A stretch of DNA of 64,000 nucleotides from Epiperipatus broadwayi (taxonomy: Eukaryota; Onychophora; Udeonychophora; Euonychophora; Peripatidae), in the NCBI GenBank assembly GCA_028023455.1, contig JAQFVV010006216.1, forward strand, positions 3,736,877 through 3,800,876. The letters are read 5' to 3'. Below, one piece after another: positions 12,253 through 24,884 of the stretch (position 1 is the stretch's first letter; each line of letters starts with the position of its first letter). The notes beneath the pieces are model-generated. The model saw nothing but the letters and a program-made list of their open reading frames with translations, did no database searches and was not told where the DNA came from. Made by a program: the position numbers and the translations under genes.

Positions 12253-12560
12253 GATCTTTAATAAACCACCGAGTGCCCTGAGAATTTTAAAGATAAATCA
12301 TGCCAGTAACATTTTTCTTTAAAATGCAGTATATATTTTTGTATTAATGTGATGTTATAGTCCGATGTCTAATAAACCACGAGTATCGTGAAAATGAAAA
12401 CCAGTAATATTTTTTTAAAATAAGTATATATTTTTTATATTAACGTATAGTTATAGTCCAATATTTAATAAACCACTAGTACCTTGAAAATGAAGCCCGT
12501 AAAATTTTTTTTCTGAAATGAATATAGATATATGTTTTGTATTAACGTAAAGTTATAGTT
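12253..12560 (+). repeat. Leader tandem repeats, three units of about 95-112 bp
   Basis: Three diverged units begin directly after the primer-binding site. Each starts with TTTAATAAACCAC- or TCTAATAAACCAC-like sequence (about 12256, 12368 and 12465) and ends with GTTATAGTCC or a variant. They vary mostly in A/T-run length. They lie where packaging or dimerisation signals sit in retroelements; that role is inference only. Confidence 0.75.
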
Positions 12561-12893
12561 TGAATATTGTGTAAAAAGTACTGCCAGTAAGAAAATTGCG
12601 CATATGTAGAAATAAATGCGAGGAATAAAATGTAATAATTAATATAAATCATAATTTTTAAAAAAAAAGTCTAAAATCACGTAACTTCTTTGAGTTGCCT
12701 AAGTTAAAAATGAAATGTAGGGAAAGGGGAATGATTGAGGGAGGAGGTGTAATCTCAGTTGGGGTGAAAAGGAAAGAATAGTTAGCATTTTTTTCTTGTA
12801 ATTTAGTAAGTTATGTCTTAATTAATAACCAAAGTTTTGTCCTTTTAAAATTTTTTTATTATAATCAATGTGTGTAATGTCGTTGGGTGCCAC
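12561..12893. other. Remaining internal leader and opposed primer-binding site
   Basis: No coding region. A purine-rich tract lies at about 12715-12780. At 12886-12893 the sequence GGTGCCAC, read on the minus strand, is the start of a second primer-binding site (TGGCACCCAACG) adjoining copy 3. It diverges after 12 bases. So the 660 bp between copies 2 and 3 is bounded by two primer-binding sites facing each other. Confidence 0.6.
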
Positions 12894-14866
12894 TTTAATG
12901 GTCACTGAACATGCCTTAAATGTATCCACACTACACGGGTGCCATCTAGGCATTTGAACCTAGAAAAATTTATATAGTAGGCAGATACGTACGCTAAGAT
13001 TCAAAAAAAACTTTTATATATATTATTCTGACCATTTGCCCAAGGTCACTAGCTCATAGAGTAGCAGAGATTTTAAACATTTATAAGTTTCAATAGATTT
13101 AGATTCTCAAAATATATTAATATTTAAAACAATAAAATAAAAGAAGCCACTGCCAGTAATTAACACACAAACAGATTTTATTAACGCACATTTAAAATTG
13201 AGGAATAAATTTAAATTCCAATTACTATTTAAATAGTCCGCAGAGATGGATATTTAAATTATATTTTACTTTAGCATGTTGAGTATAGATAGTCTACATA
13301 GATTTTTTTCCACTTAAAAACTTATCAAAACATTAATTCAATCTCAGACTAAAACTTCGTAGTCAACCCAATGTCAGCTTCCAGATATATATTTGCAACC
13401 AATGTAATATGAAGATTCTAGCATAAAATCATGCCGACAGGAATGTGCATCTGACAGCGTGGTATTATTTGAAGGAAATGATCCATGTCCAGAGCAGGAA
13501 AGTGCATCTGCCTGACTAAGAAATCATGTATATAATTTTTTTTAAGAGTGCAATGTATGGGGGAAAGCAGTCTTTTTGCCATCTTATAAATCCCTGTACA
13601 TGAAGCTAGAAGAGGTTAATGGTGCAGGCAATACATCTGTGACCATTTCAATGATATGACTGCCTCTTTGGGGTCATGCATTTAGTTGAGCACGTTGCCC
13701 TGTATGCTAAACACGCTTCACATTACATTAATATAAACGTCTATATATCTCTCCACCAGCACTGACACAACTATGAAACAAATAGCCTGAAATTAAAATC
13801 CCTTAAATTAAACATAAACGAATTTAAACATAGTTATTAATCTTTATCCATGCAGCTATCTTCACCCAACATTAATTTAATACATTTTATTTATCAGATA
13901 GAAATAAATAACCTAGTTAAATACAAACTTAAATAATTAAATTAAAAAAATGGAAATGATTGAAATAGCAAACATATATAAAAACAAATATTTATAATTG
14001 ATTTAGAGTTCTATTCTTGGTCAGATAAGAGTACATTCATTTATATTACTTTTTTTTGGATTCATTACTTATTGATGTTATACGGCAATTATTTAACAGT
14101 AAGTTCAATTGGTAAAAGTTTATACTTTATGGATTCTGCAGATTTTGAGGTCCATCTTCATGATCACTTATGTAGATTGTTTGTTCTTCCTTTTTAAAAA
14201 TGAAGCTGCTACTTGCCATTCCTTTTTGGTCTTTAACTGTCATAGGGAAGTCTCAGCTCATTGTCCGAAAATTAAATTTATTGCAGACTTCCACATCGTG
14301 AAAATGTGCAATATAGCTAGTTATAATGACATATTCATAGTCAGTTCTCAGATCACAATTATAATAATAATTTCACTTTTATATTTTTATTAGTCTCTTA
14401 TCATCCAATCTTTGGATTCTACCGGCAAGACGTCACTAATCCTCTGGTGTTTCAATTACGGTCCGTGCTGACATTTCTGGTGTTTGCATTGGTCATTTAA
14501 TTTCTTTGTACTCTCTTATCTGAATTTTTAATATATTTTAAATGCCTCAAGAGCCAGTTTGCGTTTGAACAATCATTTAATTAATAAGACAATCATTTCC
14601 ATTTTCTAAGATTATAGAAATCAACATTATTTCTATTTTTAAAATATCAGTCTTTATATTTTTACTTTTTTACAAAAAAAAATACTTTCACATACTTTTT
14701 CTTAAAACAGTTTAAGTTTTCCATCTGCATGACAATATATATATATATATTCAACAACTTTTAATTTTCAGTTTTTAAGTTTTTTTCTTTTTAATAAATC
14801 GATTTTATTTACGATCTTTTTATTTTCATTTTAAAATAATGTGACGGGATATTATATTCCGTTACA
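12894..14866 (-). repeat. Family I LTR, copy 3 (minus orientation)
   Basis: About 1.97 kb, in the same orientation as copy 1 but more diverged, with small indels and a T-rich substitution around 13215-13245. In minus sense it begins TGTAACGGAATATAATATCC and ends GACCATTAAA next to the opposed primer-binding site. Its intact TGTAACGG start helps define the terminus also seen in copy 1. No gag or pol follows it in minus sense. Confidence 0.75.
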
Positions 14867-15460
14867 ATATATATATATATACATATATATATATTTGAGC
14901 TGCACCTATGTACATTAATAAAAAGGAATTAATAATAATTAAAAATGTTACAGAAAAGTTAAAATTTTATAACTTTTAGGCACGCTTCTCAAATATATAT
15001 ATATACACCTGAGTCTCGTTTTACGCGATAGATAGGTTCCTCAAAAAACACGTGCAAATGAAATCATGCAAAAATAGATGTAACTTACATTGAAAAGGGG
15101 GTGATGTGGTCTGTGATTTTTCAAAATTTGCGTAAAAGCAAAGCACCAACATAAAATTACTTTAAAATTTGCGCAAAAAAAAAAATAAGAATATAAAATA
15201 TGACTAATAAAAAATTTCAAATTTGAAAAAAATTGATACAAGACAAACTTTTTTTTTAACTATAATATTTAATTTTATTAAAAATAATATATTTTTATGC
15301 ATAATTTATAGTACAGTAATTTACATTTTTTTATACACGTTTTAATTATTATCGCTATTTTCCCCAAAACACGTTCATTTGCAAAAAAGTAAAAAATCAG
15401 ATTCTCATGTGATGTGATGTGATGTATTTGGCTTCTCCTTAAACGAAGTCAAAAATATCT
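14867..15460. repeat. Small inverted-repeat element and unidentified repeat-like block
   Basis: 14880-15006 is bounded by (TA)n plus TTTGAG and, inverted, CTCAAA plus (TA)n, with near-inverted GAGCTGCAC/CACGCTTCTC beside them. It looks like a short non-autonomous DNA element. The following 15007-15240 (CCTGAGTCTCGTTTTACGCG onwards) has a distinctive composition but no domain on either strand. A TGTGA pentamer repeat lies at about 15407-15425. Confidence 0.4.
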
Positions 15461-16214
15461 CAGCAATTATTCTCACAAGAGGAAATACAACTAGCGTCAA
15501 GTTCACTCTCATGTTGTGTTAATGGTTTTCTGTTGATGACAATGATGATTTTATTAATTGTTTATGAACTTAGACTTATGATAATAAAAAGACATTTATT
15601 CACCACTGCTGGGAAAAATTTAATTAAAACTAACAACTAAAAATTAAATTCTTATTTTTGTCTTTAATTTTTAATTCCATTTAAAAATCAAATTTTGTTT
15701 CACATCACATTAATTTCAAGTCGCCCGTAAGTAATTTTTAAATTGTTAATTACAATTAAAAATCAGATTTTAATTCTTAATTGTGCCCACTGCTATTACT
15801 GGCCTTTTAAAAATAAACTTGTGGACACTAAATGATTAATAATTGATTACATTCTTTTTTAAAAAGCAAAAAACAGAATGTGATTTAAAGTGCAAAATTA
15901 ACACACACAATGTTTGAACAAATTTACATTATAATCTTGTAAAATTTAATGTGTGTATACATAAAATGTGAAAATCATGATTTTAATTTTATTATTGCAT
16001 AAAATCTTACTATTATAAAACACTGAAAATATTGAAATTACTAAGATGAAAGTAAAATTCCAATAATGTGTTATTACTTTTAATATAACGTAAGTGCTTA
16101 AAATTTATTATTTAAAGTAATAGTGCATTATCGGAGGTCGGCTTCCGGTAAAACACGAATTGCATAACTTCAAAATCATTAAATAAGTCTGCGTAAAAAG
16201 AAATCCAGGTGTAT
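15461..16214. other. AT-rich DNA, nothing recognised
   Basis: No coding or repeat structure that I can support on either strand. Confidence 0.5.
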
Positions 16215-16794
16215 ATATATATGACATTAACAGGAAAATAACTGATACACTTTTAAAAACTGCAACAAAGATAGCTGGTAGAAAAAAGCAGCAATTGACC
16301 AATAACATTTTTACTGAGACTAGAGAATTTATGAAGAAAACAAGGAATATGAGGATTTACAACAATGATGCATTAAAAAAGATTGAATATCTCAAACTTT
16401 GTAAAATGGTGTGAAAAAGAGTTCAAAATGATGTAAGAAAGTATAATTGTGAACTAGCAAGGAAAGCTGTAGAAAAGAATAAAAGTCTAAAGAGTGTAAA
16501 ACAACATTTTGGTATTGGTAGGAAATTTATATCTGCAATAAGAAAGAAAGATGGCATTATTACTAAAAAGAGAGATGACATGAAATATGTAGAAGACTTC
16601 TATCAAGAATTATATAGTAATAAAGAACAAATGCCTCCTATACCTATTATATCTTCCGAATTGGCCAGAATTTTGAATGAGGAAGTGAGACATGCAATTA
16701 AATTTATGAAGAAAGACAAGGTTCCAAGTAATGATGGAATTATAATTGATATATTAAAAGAAGAAGTTGAAGAAACAGAATTTTTTTAGCAAAG
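16215..16794 (+). pseudogene. RTE-type LINE, 5'-truncated: region before RT
   Basis: In the plus sense this encodes the linker between endonuclease and reverse transcriptase of an RTE-clade LINE, with pieces such as TREFMKKTRNMR and KYVEDFYQELYSNKEQMP, then LARILNEEVRHAIK at the start of the RT. The endonuclease is absent, so the copy is 5'-truncated near 16215, as is common for LINEs. The longest open part is 16580-16789. It stops in a T-run (EETEFF then stop), probably a slippage frameshift. The ORF is then split by the foldback insertion at 16808 and resumes at 18039. Confidence 0.8.
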
Positions 16795-16807
16795 TTATAT
16801 ACTAAAT

Positions 16808-18025
16808 AGACAAAATAAGTCATAGATCAATTCATAGATCACATAACCCTACCTTTTAAGCTTGTAAGTTATAAACAGTGAGGATTGCCAATTCCTCTAC
16901 AAGCTTTATGATAAATGCTTAGCAAAAACCAGCACTTAAAATATCTCTGTCAGGAACCCCTTCCCAAACCCCTGACCATGGTTTTGTACTTTGGCACTCC
17001 TCAGAGAGGTGTCAGGGTAGGTTCAGACATTAGATCTAAAAATACAAACCCAAAGCCAAGCACTTATCTAAAAGTTATCTATTGAGTGGAAAATCTGGAA
17101 TTTTCAGACATCTACATGTCTTCAAACCTAGCTATCCAACTCAAATAGCTGTATGGGGCTGATAGATCTTCAACCATACCATATATTAGTAGTCATAGCA
17201 ATATAAAATTGCACAAGACTTTTGGCAGAGACTATAAATAGTCAAAATAAGAGTCATAGATCAATTCATAGATCACATGACCCAATCTCTTAAGCTTGTA
17301 AGTTATAAACAGTGAAGATTGCCAATTCCTCTACAATATTTATGATAAATGCTTAGCCAGAGCCAGCAGTTAAAATATCTCTGTCAGGAACCCCTCCCCA
17401 AACCTCTGACCATGGTTTTGTGCTTTGGCACTCCTCAAAGAAGTGTCAGGATAGGTTCAGACACTAGATCTAAAAATACCAACCCAACGCCAAGCACTTA
17501 TCTAAAAGTTATCTATTGAGTGGACAAAATCTGAAAATTTCAGACATCTACATGTCTTTAAACCCAGCTATCCAACTGAAATAGCTATATGGGCTCTGTC
17601 TAAGCATTTATCATAAAGCTTGTATAGAAATTGGCAATCCTCACTGTTTATAACTTACAAGCTTATAGTCTCTGCCAAAAGTCTTGTGCAATTTTATATT
17701 GCTATGACTACTAATATATGGTATGGCTGAAGATCTATCAGCCCCATATAGCTATTTGAGTTGGATAGCTGGGTTTGAAGACATGTAGATGTCTGAAAAT
17801 TTCAGATTTTTCACACAATAGATAACTTTTAGATAAGTGCTTGGCTTTGGGTTGGTATTTTTAGATCTAGTGTCTGAACCTACTCTTACACCTCTCTGAG
17901 GAGTGCCAAAGCACAAAACCATGGTCAGGGGTTTGGGGAGGGGTTCCTGACAGAGATATTTTAAGTGCTGGCTCTGGCTAAGCCTTTATCATAAAGCTTG
18001 TAGAGGAATTGGAAATCCTCATTGT
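16808..18025. mobile_element. Foldback-like insertion inside the RTE LINE
   Basis: This is a non-coding insertion of about 1.2 kb built from one unit of roughly 420 bp. It holds a full copy (16808-17232, plus), a second direct copy lacking its tail (17233-17588), a short inverted piece (17589-17668) and a long inverted copy (17669-18025). Shared landmarks include CAGGAACCCC, CCATGGTTTTGT and ACATCTACATGTCTT, found as reverse complements in the right half. It interrupts the reverse transcriptase frame between matching flanks TTATATACTAAAT (16795-16807) and TTATATACCAAAT (18026-18038). No transposase is present, so it is non-autonomous. The right unit ends short of a full copy, so the exact termini are uncertain. 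Confidence 0.8.
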
Positions 18026-18038
18026 TTATATACCAAAT

Positions 18039-19395
18039 GTCTAAATGATAAAGATGTACCAGATGATTGGAAGAATGCAGTATTAATATTAATATTTAAA
18101 AAAGATGATAAAGAAGATATTAGAAATTACAGACCTATCAGTCTTTTATCAATTTTATACAAAATTTTTACTAAGATAATTGCAACTTGTCTACAGAAAA
18201 CACTGGATTTCCATCAACCAAGAGAACAAGCTGGATTTAAAAGTGGTTTTAGTACAGTAGATCATATCCAGGTATTTAGAGAAGTTATAGAAAGGACAAA
18301 TGAATATGAGTTGCCATTATGCTTAGGATTTGTAGATCATGAAAAGGCATTTGATTTTATAAATATTTCTTCAGTGATTAAAGCATTAGATCATCAAGGT
18401 GTAGATCCAGGGCATTGTCATATTTTAAGTGAATTTTTTTTTATAAAAATGCAACAGCAACAATTAGATTATATAATGATAGTAGGAAAATCAACATTGA
18501 AAAGGGTGTAAGACAGGGTGACTCCATATCGCCAAAACTTTTTACAGCAGCGCTGCAATAAGTATTTTGTGGATTAAAATGGGAAGCTAAAGAACTGAAA
18601 GTAAATGGAGATTATTTAAGTCATTTAGATTTTGCACATGATGTAGTTGTTTTTGCAAATAATGCTTTAGAGTTACAGGAAAATTTGCAGGAGTTATCGG
18701 TTGAAAGTAGGACTAAAGATAAATGTTAAAAAGACTAAAGTAATGTTTAATAGATTTTCTCAAAATATGAAAATAAAGATTGATTATGATTTGTTGAAGA
18801 AGTTAACAGTTACAAATACCTTGGTCAGATTATTAATACAGGTGAAAACATAATGGATGAAATTAATCATAGAATTAAACTTGTTTGGAGTGCTTTTAGT
18901 AGAAATAACTTGATACTGAAAGGAAATATGCCTATGTGTTTGAAAAAGAAGGTTTTTAATAAATGTGTTTTGCCAGTTCTTACTTATGGATCTGAGACTT
19001 GGATACTTAATAGAAGAGCAATACAGAGACTTCAGACCAATCAAAGAAGTATGGAGAGATGCATGTTGGGAGTAACAAGAAGAGATCGAAAATGCAATGT
19101 ATGGGTAAGAGAACAAACAGGTGTTACTGATCTCATTGAAAAAATTAAAAGACTGAAGTGGAGTTGGGCTGGACATTTTGCTAAAAGAGATGATAATAGA
19201 TGAAAAATTGAAATTTTAAACTGGATTCCAAGAGATTGTACAAGACCCAGAAAGAGACCACATGTGAGATAGATGGATGAAATAAGAAAGTGTGCAGGGG
19301 TGATGCGGAGAAGAGAAGCTAAAGATAGGAAAAGATGGATTGAACTTGGAGAGACCTTTATCCTGCAGTGGACAGTGGATTGATAATGGTTGATG
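18039..19395 (+). pseudogene. RTE-type LINE reverse transcriptase and C-terminus
   Basis: This continues the RTE ORF after the insertion. DVPDDWKNAVLILIFKKDD and NYRPISLLS (RT fingers) are followed by QAGFKSGFSTVDHIQVF and LCLGFVDHEKAFDF (palm, first catalytic aspartate region; the usual Y of VDYEKAFD is H). At about 18625-18660 LDFAHDVVVFANNA corresponds to FADDIVLFANN, with the first catalytic aspartate replaced by histidine. The thumb follows, and 18853-19203 is an open 116-codon stretch ending in the RTE C-terminal domain (LTYGSETWILNRRAIQRLQT, then RLKWSWAGHFAKRDDNR). Several stops and frameshifts are present. This is a dead copy of the family often misannotated as 'craniofacial development protein 2-like'. 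Confidence 0.85.
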
Positions 19396-19504
19396 ATATA
19401 TATATATATATACTGATCTTATCCATGTGTATATATCAATACAGTGGATTGATAATGGTTGATGATATATATATATATATACTGATCTTATCCATGTGTA
19501 TATT
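19372..19504 (+). repeat. Duplicated RTE 3' end with TGATATA tail
   Basis: A 64-base segment (ACAGTGGATTGATAATGG through (TA)n to CCATGTGTATAT) occurs at 19372 and again at 19441, with offset 69. RTE LINEs end in short tandem tails, and here the tail plus adjacent 3' sequence is itself duplicated. Confidence 0.8.
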
Positions 19505-22500
19505 CACTTCCGGGGCAATATCATATAAAATAAAAATGGGTTAGCTCAGTTAATAATTACATTCAGTTAAATGCAAATAATTGGTAAATAAAATATCCTG
19601 CATTATATTAGAACATTCTACTAGTAAAATAATGAAAAGGTTCAGTTTATAAACAAATAAATAAATATTTGTTATATCATGAGACTTGGAAGTGAAATAC
19701 AGATGACAAGAAAGATTACATTGAGTCAATATCCCACAGGATACTACCTCAATGGCATAAAAACACTATCTTCTTTATTACTGTCTCAAATAAATAAACT
19801 TATAGTATTCTTACAACTTTAATAAGTCCTACTCATTAAGATTAAACTAATAATTAAATTTTAATCTTTTATCTACAATAATTTAGCTCAATAAAATTTC
19901 AGGTTCACAAAACTATTCTAAGTTAATTAAAATCACATAAGGAATTTCTATGTCATACTCTACTACACCTAACTAATAATAATAATAATAATAATAATAA
20001 CCAATAATATTCTTCATTTGATGAACTAATTTTTATGTATCTTTTCTTCACTATAATTTTATTACCATAATAACAATAAGAAAATACTATAACATAATCT
20101 TTTATCTTCATATAATAACATAATAGATATGTGGTAGCATTTTATAATCTGAAAAATATGTGTGGCAACATATAGCATATAATTCGATGTACTATTATAA
20201 TAATTATTTTATGCCCATAATATAATGTAAAATGTGATTTCTTAAATAAATAAATTTCCAGAAAAATATTCAAATTCTTAAAAATAATACTTTATTTATT
20301 TCTGTGCAAAATGTTATGTTTGATTAAATTATTCTGTGTGTACTATGCATTTTAATGGAAAAGAAAATAGTCTGAACACACAAATTTTGAAAAAACAAAT
20401 TTTAACAAAGTTTTTATTATAAAAATAAAATAAAATAACAATTTATTTACAATATTTACATTTGACATCCTAAATTTGCACCGTTATACATTTCTTATTA
20501 GTTATAGTTATTTAAAACAATAGAGAATCTATTTAAGTCTTCACTCTGACTTAAAAATAATAATAATAAAACAATACAATTTTATTTATCCCTTTGTGAT
20601 CAATCTTTATGATGAAATTACATTTCTTTTTACTTATTTCGACATATCATATCTTTGAATAGTATTAAACTATGCTTCCTTTTAAAACATCCATTGAAAC
20701 ATAGTACGGAAAACACAAAAAATAACAATAATCGAGCATGGATCTTTTTACTAAACAATTTCATTTTGCAATGTTGAAAAATACTAACTAAAATATCTAC
20801 TGTTAATTTATTACTAGACTATGTGGGCATCTTTGTTTACTACACTATGGTTATTAAATACAATATATCCTATTCAACATTACTCTAATACTAAATAGCT
20901 GTAATCATTGATGTATTTTTTATTATTTAAATAAATACAAAACTGTACCTATGCTTATTGTTGATATCGTTTTGCTTTATAACATTATATCTTAAAAATA
21001 TGCAAAACTCATAAAAAATAACATAAAATATTTAAAAGTTATTTAACATTTTAAAGAGCAACTTTGCTTTATTTATTTTATTCCTGAAATTTATTTTATT
21101 TTCAAAAAAATAAATTTAGAACACATCATATGATTTTTTATTATTTTGGGTCCATTGGATTTTCAATTCCAACTTGCACAAACTCTACTCCTTCTTACAA
21201 GTAAATGAACTTATCTTATTCAGACAATAGCGTATCTTAAACTCTAAATTATCTATTATTTCTTTACAAAATATTCAATACTGTGCGATATAGTTACTTT
21301 GGAAATCCAGACAGCGAATCGATATGTAGGCCTAGGGAAGAAAAACTAGAGTCTAACTCATAGTACATATTGAATAAAAACACCATGGCACAATGTATCT
21401 ATAAAAATAGAGGCATGACCTATTTTATCTAATGTCTTCCCCTACTATCAATGATGTCAAAGCTATTCCTTCAGCTTTATTGAAACATAATACTTAAAGA
21501 AAATAGACACTTACCCACAAATAAATATACAACTACAGGGCATTGTTAACTGTACTGTATACCTAATAAGATTATAAAAAAATACTATTCATATTTCCCT
21601 AATACATCCTACATTGTTATCATCTCTTGGTTTCATGTTCTCCAAATTACAACCAATCACTATCCTATCAACATTTCCTAATAGATTTATCAAATCTTAC
21701 ACTGATAAATTACTACCTCACATATTCAAATAATAAACAAAATTCAATTGTAATTAAAATGATCTCACTAATCTTCAATAAAAGTCTGCTTTACTTTCTT
21801 ATTAAACATATACAAACTAGTCATATAAATACTTTCAATATCCAATAATATTAAAGTTTTTAAAAGAATCATATAACTATTCATCATCATGTTGTGTTAT
21901 ATTACTACTATAAAAATTAAAGTATGCATATTCCCAGAAATAAATCCTAATCTCATAATTTAAATGTGTTGTACAAATGCATTTACATATAATTTAACAT
22001 TCATACTTTCATACATTATAATTCATTGGCAATCTGCAAAAAAGAAAAACAAAAAAAAATACATCATAAAATATATCAATATTCACAACCATTACCTAAG
22101 TAATATCAACTTATCATCACTTATGATGTCTTCATGTCCATTAATCAAATAAAACATTGCATACATGAAATACATCCATACTTTTACACTTAAACTGTTA
22201 ACTTATTTAAATTATCAAATTATTTTACTATAAGATTATAGTATTATTAATACTAAATTAATGTTCATGTTCCTACTCTTCTTATTAAAATAATATTATA
22301 CTTAAAAAAATTAATAATTAAGTCAAAACTATAATTATGTAAATCTTCAACTGACGAATATTCTTTATAAAGTTCAAATGTTTTTATTTTCTCAAGAGTT
22401 TTTTTTTTTTAAAAAAAGTTCTCTTAGGAGCTTTTAAAAACCTCCCCCATTGCTAAGTTTCTCTTGCTTGACAACAAACAACTGCACCAAGTTTTTCCCC

Positions 22501-24804
22501 TGCATTGTAAATCCTTCTGGTGTGATGAGCAAAGTTTAAAATGAATAATAAAAAATAATAATAATACGACATCTGAATCTTGGAAAATTAATAAAAATAA
22601 TCATTAATTAGTTATGGAAAAGTTTATAGAATAATAATTTATAGTTTCTATTATCCAGAACAATGATTATTAAAACAATAATGAAATCATAATGTTGAAA
22701 AATAATCACTTGAAGCTTCCATTCTAGAATATTCTGTATCAGCTTGGTGATGCAGCATGTCACTATGGGCAATCCGGATAAACATTTTACGCAATTTTAA
22801 AATATTTCTGTCTCTATAAGTTCAGTAATTTCTCGTTTATAATCCATTTCTTTAAAGTTTATTATTCAGGATAATTTACTATTTATTATCCATTTATAAC
22901 TGTTTTTATTATTGTCTATATGATCAGTTTTTAAATAATTTTTACGAACAAATGCGTATAACCCTATATAACATAGGTTTAATTGCATACGTTTTTTTTT
23001 TCTAAAAAATACTTTCCTTTAGTTTTTTACTTATAATAGTTTTTCTTGAAAATATTTATAATGTTTTCCTTCAAAAAGGATAAAACATTTATCTTCATAG
23101 CATTGTTTCCATAAAATTATTATATAACTTATCATATTACTTGTTGGTCTTAAACACGACTACCTCATTATTATATAAAAATGTGTGATTCATTTTTAAT
23201 CTGCAAGTAGATTTTCTGTTAAGCCTACTGTACAATGTCCAAAATAATAATTTGATTACTGGAATAGTTCTCTTGGTCAATACTATTATAATTATATTCA
23301 TAATTATTATACTTATTTTTAAAATTTTCATTAAACACGTTTTACTTATTGGCATATCTATATTTTTTACTGCAAAGTTATATTAAGTTTTGACGAGTAA
23401 TCCTAGTAAAAGGGAACTTTAAATTAGCAATGCATATTTTTAATAAAGTTATTAAAATATATTTATATGATACTCTCTTTGCAAATACTTAAATATTAAT
23501 ATCCTATTAGTTTGCAAATAAATTATATGAGGGCACTAAAAATTGACTAAAAAAATAAAAATTTTAAAATTACTATTACATTGATCACTACTGATATCGA
23601 TCACCAACTGACACCCCTGTGCAACAGTATTTATACCCTAGAAAATATCTCATCCTATTGGTGGATTCTTACTTTTCATTTGATACCAAATTTGCATATT
23701 GTTACAGTCTTACACAATTAAATTTCAAAAAATAAAATATGACGCATTATAATTTTAAAACACTATTTAAAAATACCAATCTTAAATCTATTATTATACT
23801 TTACTAAATTAATTAAACACTTTAAAATGACTTTTAAAACAATATTTAATAAATTTATTCCACCTTTAATATTTAATCTATCTATTTTATTTTAAAACAA
23901 ATATTTAATTTTTTATTAGCAGTACTTGTCTTATAATACTATTTAAAACATTTTATAATATTAGTTAACTTAAATATTTTCCCTTATGATAGGTAAATAA
24001 ATATATTCAATTCTATAATGCAATTTTAAAAATATTTTGAACTTTGTTAATACAAATATTAGCAAGCATGTGTGTATAACCATATATTATATGAGTCACA
24101 TGACTAATGTAGCTGAGTCAGATTGTATATGATTTTCTGACTGAAAATAAATAATAAATTGCAATACTTATTACATTAAATAAAATAATATAATAATACA
24201 AAATTTGGAATAATAATTTGGAAAATATAGAACTAAATATAACTTTTACTACCATAAAACTTACTTTTAAAATATATGATATCAATTATAATTATTAAAT
24301 ATAATTTATAATTTTAAATATAGCATTTATTTAACTATAAGTTTTAAACTATTAAAATTTAACTTTTAAACATACTTGAAACATTTATAGCTGCATGATT
24401 TATTATGGCCAGCTTTTCCAACCATATGTAATTAATATGTTTAGCTTTACTTAACTGTTTTGAAGGTTACTCATTATAATTTTATGCATTACATAATTTT
24501 ATTTAGCTTCAAATTGTACTTTTAAGATATTATCAATACAATACAACTATTACACAAAGAGAACACATTCTAAATTTAAAATTTTTAGTAATTTACTGTG
24601 ATGAGCTGATTCTGGCCTATAAAAAAGGGTACAATATATATATAATTGAAGCAGTAGTTTGAGTCTAGAAAAGGTAGAGAAGTATTTAACAAATAGGGCA
24701 GTATATTTAGGAAGTCCTAAGCCTTTAGTATTTAAAAATTATAACTTGGTTTGATCAGATTTCTGTATTTTTTGGATGATATTATAACAATCTGGAGAAG
24801 GGCC
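19505..24804. other. Long AT-rich stretch without recognised genes
   Basis: This is 5.3 kb of uniformly AT-rich DNA. It holds an (AAT)n microsatellite at about 19974-20003 and a short A/T hairpin near 22396-22430. Open frames such as 21627-21848, 21964-22152 and 23137-23355 are low in complexity and match no family I know, so I treat them as chance. No exon, tRNA or transposon domain could be read. Confidence 0.5.
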
Positions 24805-24884
24805 TAGACTTAACATCATCTGCACTACAGGGACACCATCTAGGCATTTGAACCTAGAAAAATTTATAAAGTAGGCAGATACGT
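24805..24884 (-). repeat. Fragment of family I LTR 3' end
   Basis: TCTGCACTACAGGGACACCA, then CATCTAGGCATTTGAACCTA and GTAGGCAGATACGT, match the outer ends of copies 1 and 3 (compare 8310-8388 and 12925-12990) in the same orientation. The match breaks off exactly where the family II LTR begins at 24885, as if that element had inserted into a family I LTR. Confidence 0.75.

Noticed and set aside
18784-19176. Minus-strand 130-codon ORF opposite the RTE C-terminus
   Set aside because: Shadow of the plus-strand RTE coding sequence, which has clear family motifs.
19974-20003. Regular AAT repeats considered as a repeat array of interest
   Set aside because: Plain trinucleotide microsatellite. There are no spacers, so it is not CRISPR-like.
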